Assembly (NCBI GenBank): GCA_963742205.1
Contig: CAVUKZ010000010.1
Span: 1 to 64,000, forward strand
From: WHSW01 sp963742205
GTDB lineage: Bacteria; Actinomycetota; Thermoleophilia; Solirubrobacterales; 70-9
Length of the DNA stretch: 64,000 nucleotides
Direction: 5' to 3'
The first letter of the stretch is position 1. Each line of letters opens with the position of its first letter. The position numbers and the translations under genes are program-made. Under the pieces are notes generated by a model. The model was not told the DNA's origin, did not search any database, and saw nothing but the letters and a program-made list of their open reading frames with translations. Below are positions 62,713 to 64,000 of this stretch, one piece after another.

Positions 62713-63576
62713 GAGGAACCCGGCTCTGGCTGGTAATTGGGCTCGTAGCGGTGTTCGCGCTCGGGCTGGTGGCAGCCGGGTGCGGCAGCGACGACAGCTC
62801 GGACAGCTCGGACACGAGCACGGAGGCGAGCAGCGGCAGCGCCGACGTGCAGACGATCAACGACGGGACGCTGCTGATCGGCACCGACGCGCCGTATCCG
62901 CCGTTCGAGATCGGCACGCCCCAGGACGCTGACTTCAGCGGCTTCGACGTCGACGTCGGCAACGACATCGCGGAGAAGCTCGGGCTGACGCCGGAGTTCC
63001 AGGACACGTCGTTCGACACCATCTTCCGCGACACGGCCTCCGGCCAGTTCGACGTCGCGGTCGCCGCCTCGACGATCACGCCGGGCCGCCAGAAGACGGT
63101 CAACTTCTCCGACCCGTACTACGAGGCCCAGCAGGCGCTCGTCGTCCCCGAGGGCTCCGACATCGCGACGCCGGACGACCTCGCGGGCAAGATCGTCGCC
63201 GCCCAGGACGCGACCACCGGCGAGACGTACGCCAACGACGAGACCGACGCGGCCGAGGTTCGCGGCCTGCCCGAGGGCCCGGACGCGATCTCAGCGGTGG
63301 TCACCGGGCCAGGCGGACGCCGCGATCATCGACGAGCCGGTGGCCGTCGACGCCGTCGAGAAGACGGGCGGCATCGAGATCGCGACCACGATCCCGACCA
63401 ACGAGCTCTACGGGATCGCGATCTCCAAGGACAACCCGGAGCTCCTCGACGCCGTCAACAGCGCCCTGCAGGAGATGAAGGACGACGGCACGATCCAGGG
63501 GCTCTACGACAAGTACCTGGGCGGCAACAAGGCGCCCGACTCGGTGCTCAACGGGACCACGCAGAACCCGCAGTAG
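62709..63576 (+). CDS. Amino-acid ABC transporter solute-binding lipoprotein, one frame break
   Basis: A family 3 solute-binding protein of 289 codons after removing one inserted base near 63310 (ACCGGGCC). A lipobox LVAAGC near residue 22 anchors it to the membrane. The binding fold shows LLIGTDAPYPPFEIGTPQ, FDVDVGNDIAEKLGLTPEFQ, DTIFRDTASGQFDVAVAAST, ITPGRQKTVNFSDPYYEAQQ and EMKDDGTIQGLYDKYLGG. It delivers amino acids to the permease whose gene follows after a terminator. Confidence 0.9.
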
Positions 63577-63606
63577 AGCTCAGAAAATCAGAACGTGACG
63601 GATCTC

Positions 63607-63635
63607 GGGGGGCGCCATTTGGTGCCCCCCTTTTT
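63607..63635 (+). terminator. Rho-independent terminator
   Basis: An 11-base stem GGGGGGCGCCA/TGGTGCCCCCC (one G-T pair) with a TT loop and a TTTTT run, between the solute-binding gene and its permease. It probably reduces permease expression relative to the abundant binding protein. Confidence 0.85.
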
Positions 63636-63674
63636 GTGTGATTAGCCTCGAAGGATTCCGCCGGAAGGAGCGCG

Positions 63675-64000
63675 ATGGACTTCATCGTCAACTACTACTT
63701 CGACTTCAAGAACTTCGTCTTCTCGGACGGAAACTTCTCGTCGATCCTGGCCGGGTTCTGGGTGACGATCAAGCTCTCGATCCTGTCCGGGGTCCTGTCG
63801 CTGACCTGGGGGCTGATCCTCTCGGTCCTGCGCCAGCTACCCGGCCGGGCCCTGGCGCCGATCCGCTGGCTGACGATCGCCTACATCGACGTCTTCCGCG
63901 GGATCCCGCTGCTGCTCGTGCTGTTGCTCGTCTCCGGGTTCTCCGTGTTCGGCGCCCCGATCGGCGGTGAGGTGCTGCCCCAGTCGATCGCAAGCCCGAC
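63675..64000 (+). CDS. Amino-acid ABC transporter permease (HisM/GlnP type), cut by window end
   Basis: ATG 63675 has GGAAGGAG 5 bases upstream and remains open to the window edge (108 codons seen). Two membrane segments are visible: FWVTIKLSILSGVLSLTWGL and IPLLLVLLLVSGFSVFG. The segment IAYIDVFRGIPLLLVL is typical of polar-amino-acid permeases. It is the partner of the preceding binding protein; the ATPase is presumably beyond the edge. Confidence 0.88.
   Translation, partial: MDFIVNYYFDFKNFVFSDGNFSSILAGFWVTIKLSILSGVLSLTWGLILSVLRQLPGRALAPIRWLTIAYIDVFRGIPLLLVLLLVSGFSVFGAPIGGEVLPQSIASP

Overview
The window comes from a high-GC actinobacterium. It is most like a member of the class Thermoleophilia (order Solirubrobacterales). 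The reasons are uniformly GC-rich codon use, frequent GTG/TTG starts, ATGA/GTGA/TGATG gene couplings, a secreted protein with the 'LFVALGGSAYA' leader common in that group, a sigma factor fused to an anti-sigma tail, a Flp pilin, DUF1802 and DUF1152 proteins and YrbE/MlaE-type permeases. This placement is inferred from protein style, not from a marker-gene search. I see no rRNA, tRNA, CRISPR array, insertion sequence, prophage or origin. No gene-free stretch exceeds about 300 bases.

Layout. 0-15 kb: secreted and envelope proteins (alpha/beta hydrolase, a sigma/anti-sigma protein coupled to a secreted Ig-like protein, a polysaccharide deacetylase, a secreted propeller-like protein, a pair of tandem secreted paralogues), a GT4 glycosyltransferase, a uracil-DNA-glycosylase-like protein and an amidohydrolase. 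15-24 kb: CDF metal transporter, rdgB and rph, a Flp pilin, a very long coiled-coil protein with a helix-hairpin-helix tail, a lone AbiEi/DUF559 protein, an HDAC-like deacetylase and nadB. 24-32 kb: a Cys-cluster protein behind a highly structured leader, a PhyH-type dioxygenase followed by hyuA/hyuB, and DUF1802 and DUF1152 proteins. 32-40 kb: a P450 / adenylate cyclase / arginase-family operon, a JAMM protease coupled to a zinc-ribbon membrane protein, and a GntR regulator leading into two YrbE-like permeases. 40.6-61 kb: a surface-glycan island. 61-64 kb: CysM-like cysteine synthase, a methyltransferase and the start of an amino-acid ABC transporter.

The glycan island is the most coherent block. 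It holds two epimerase/dehydratases, a sugar-epimerase-like cupin, several GT2 and GT4 transferases, three methyltransferases, a Wzt/Wzm-type ABC exporter, and a five-gene operon. That operon combines three paralogous polytopic proteins carrying an acidic DD/DE motif after the first membrane helix (GT-C-like) with a polyprenyl-phosphate-sugar-synthase-like GT2 and a methyltransferase. My reading is a surface polysaccharide made in the cytosol, exported by the ABC pair and decorated outside by lipid-linked sugars.

Two window-wide observations matter to any user. First, about 25 reading-frame breaks fall in 19 genes, including nadB and rdgB, and about 22 of them are single-base insertions. They look like assembly or basecalling errors and are absent between about 26.7 and 45.9 kb. 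CDS coordinates below span the inferred whole gene across such breaks. Second, at least 18 genes that begin transcription units have a TANNNT-like -10 hexamer ending 7-10 bases before the start codon, often with no Shine-Dalgarno sequence, which points to widespread leaderless transcription.
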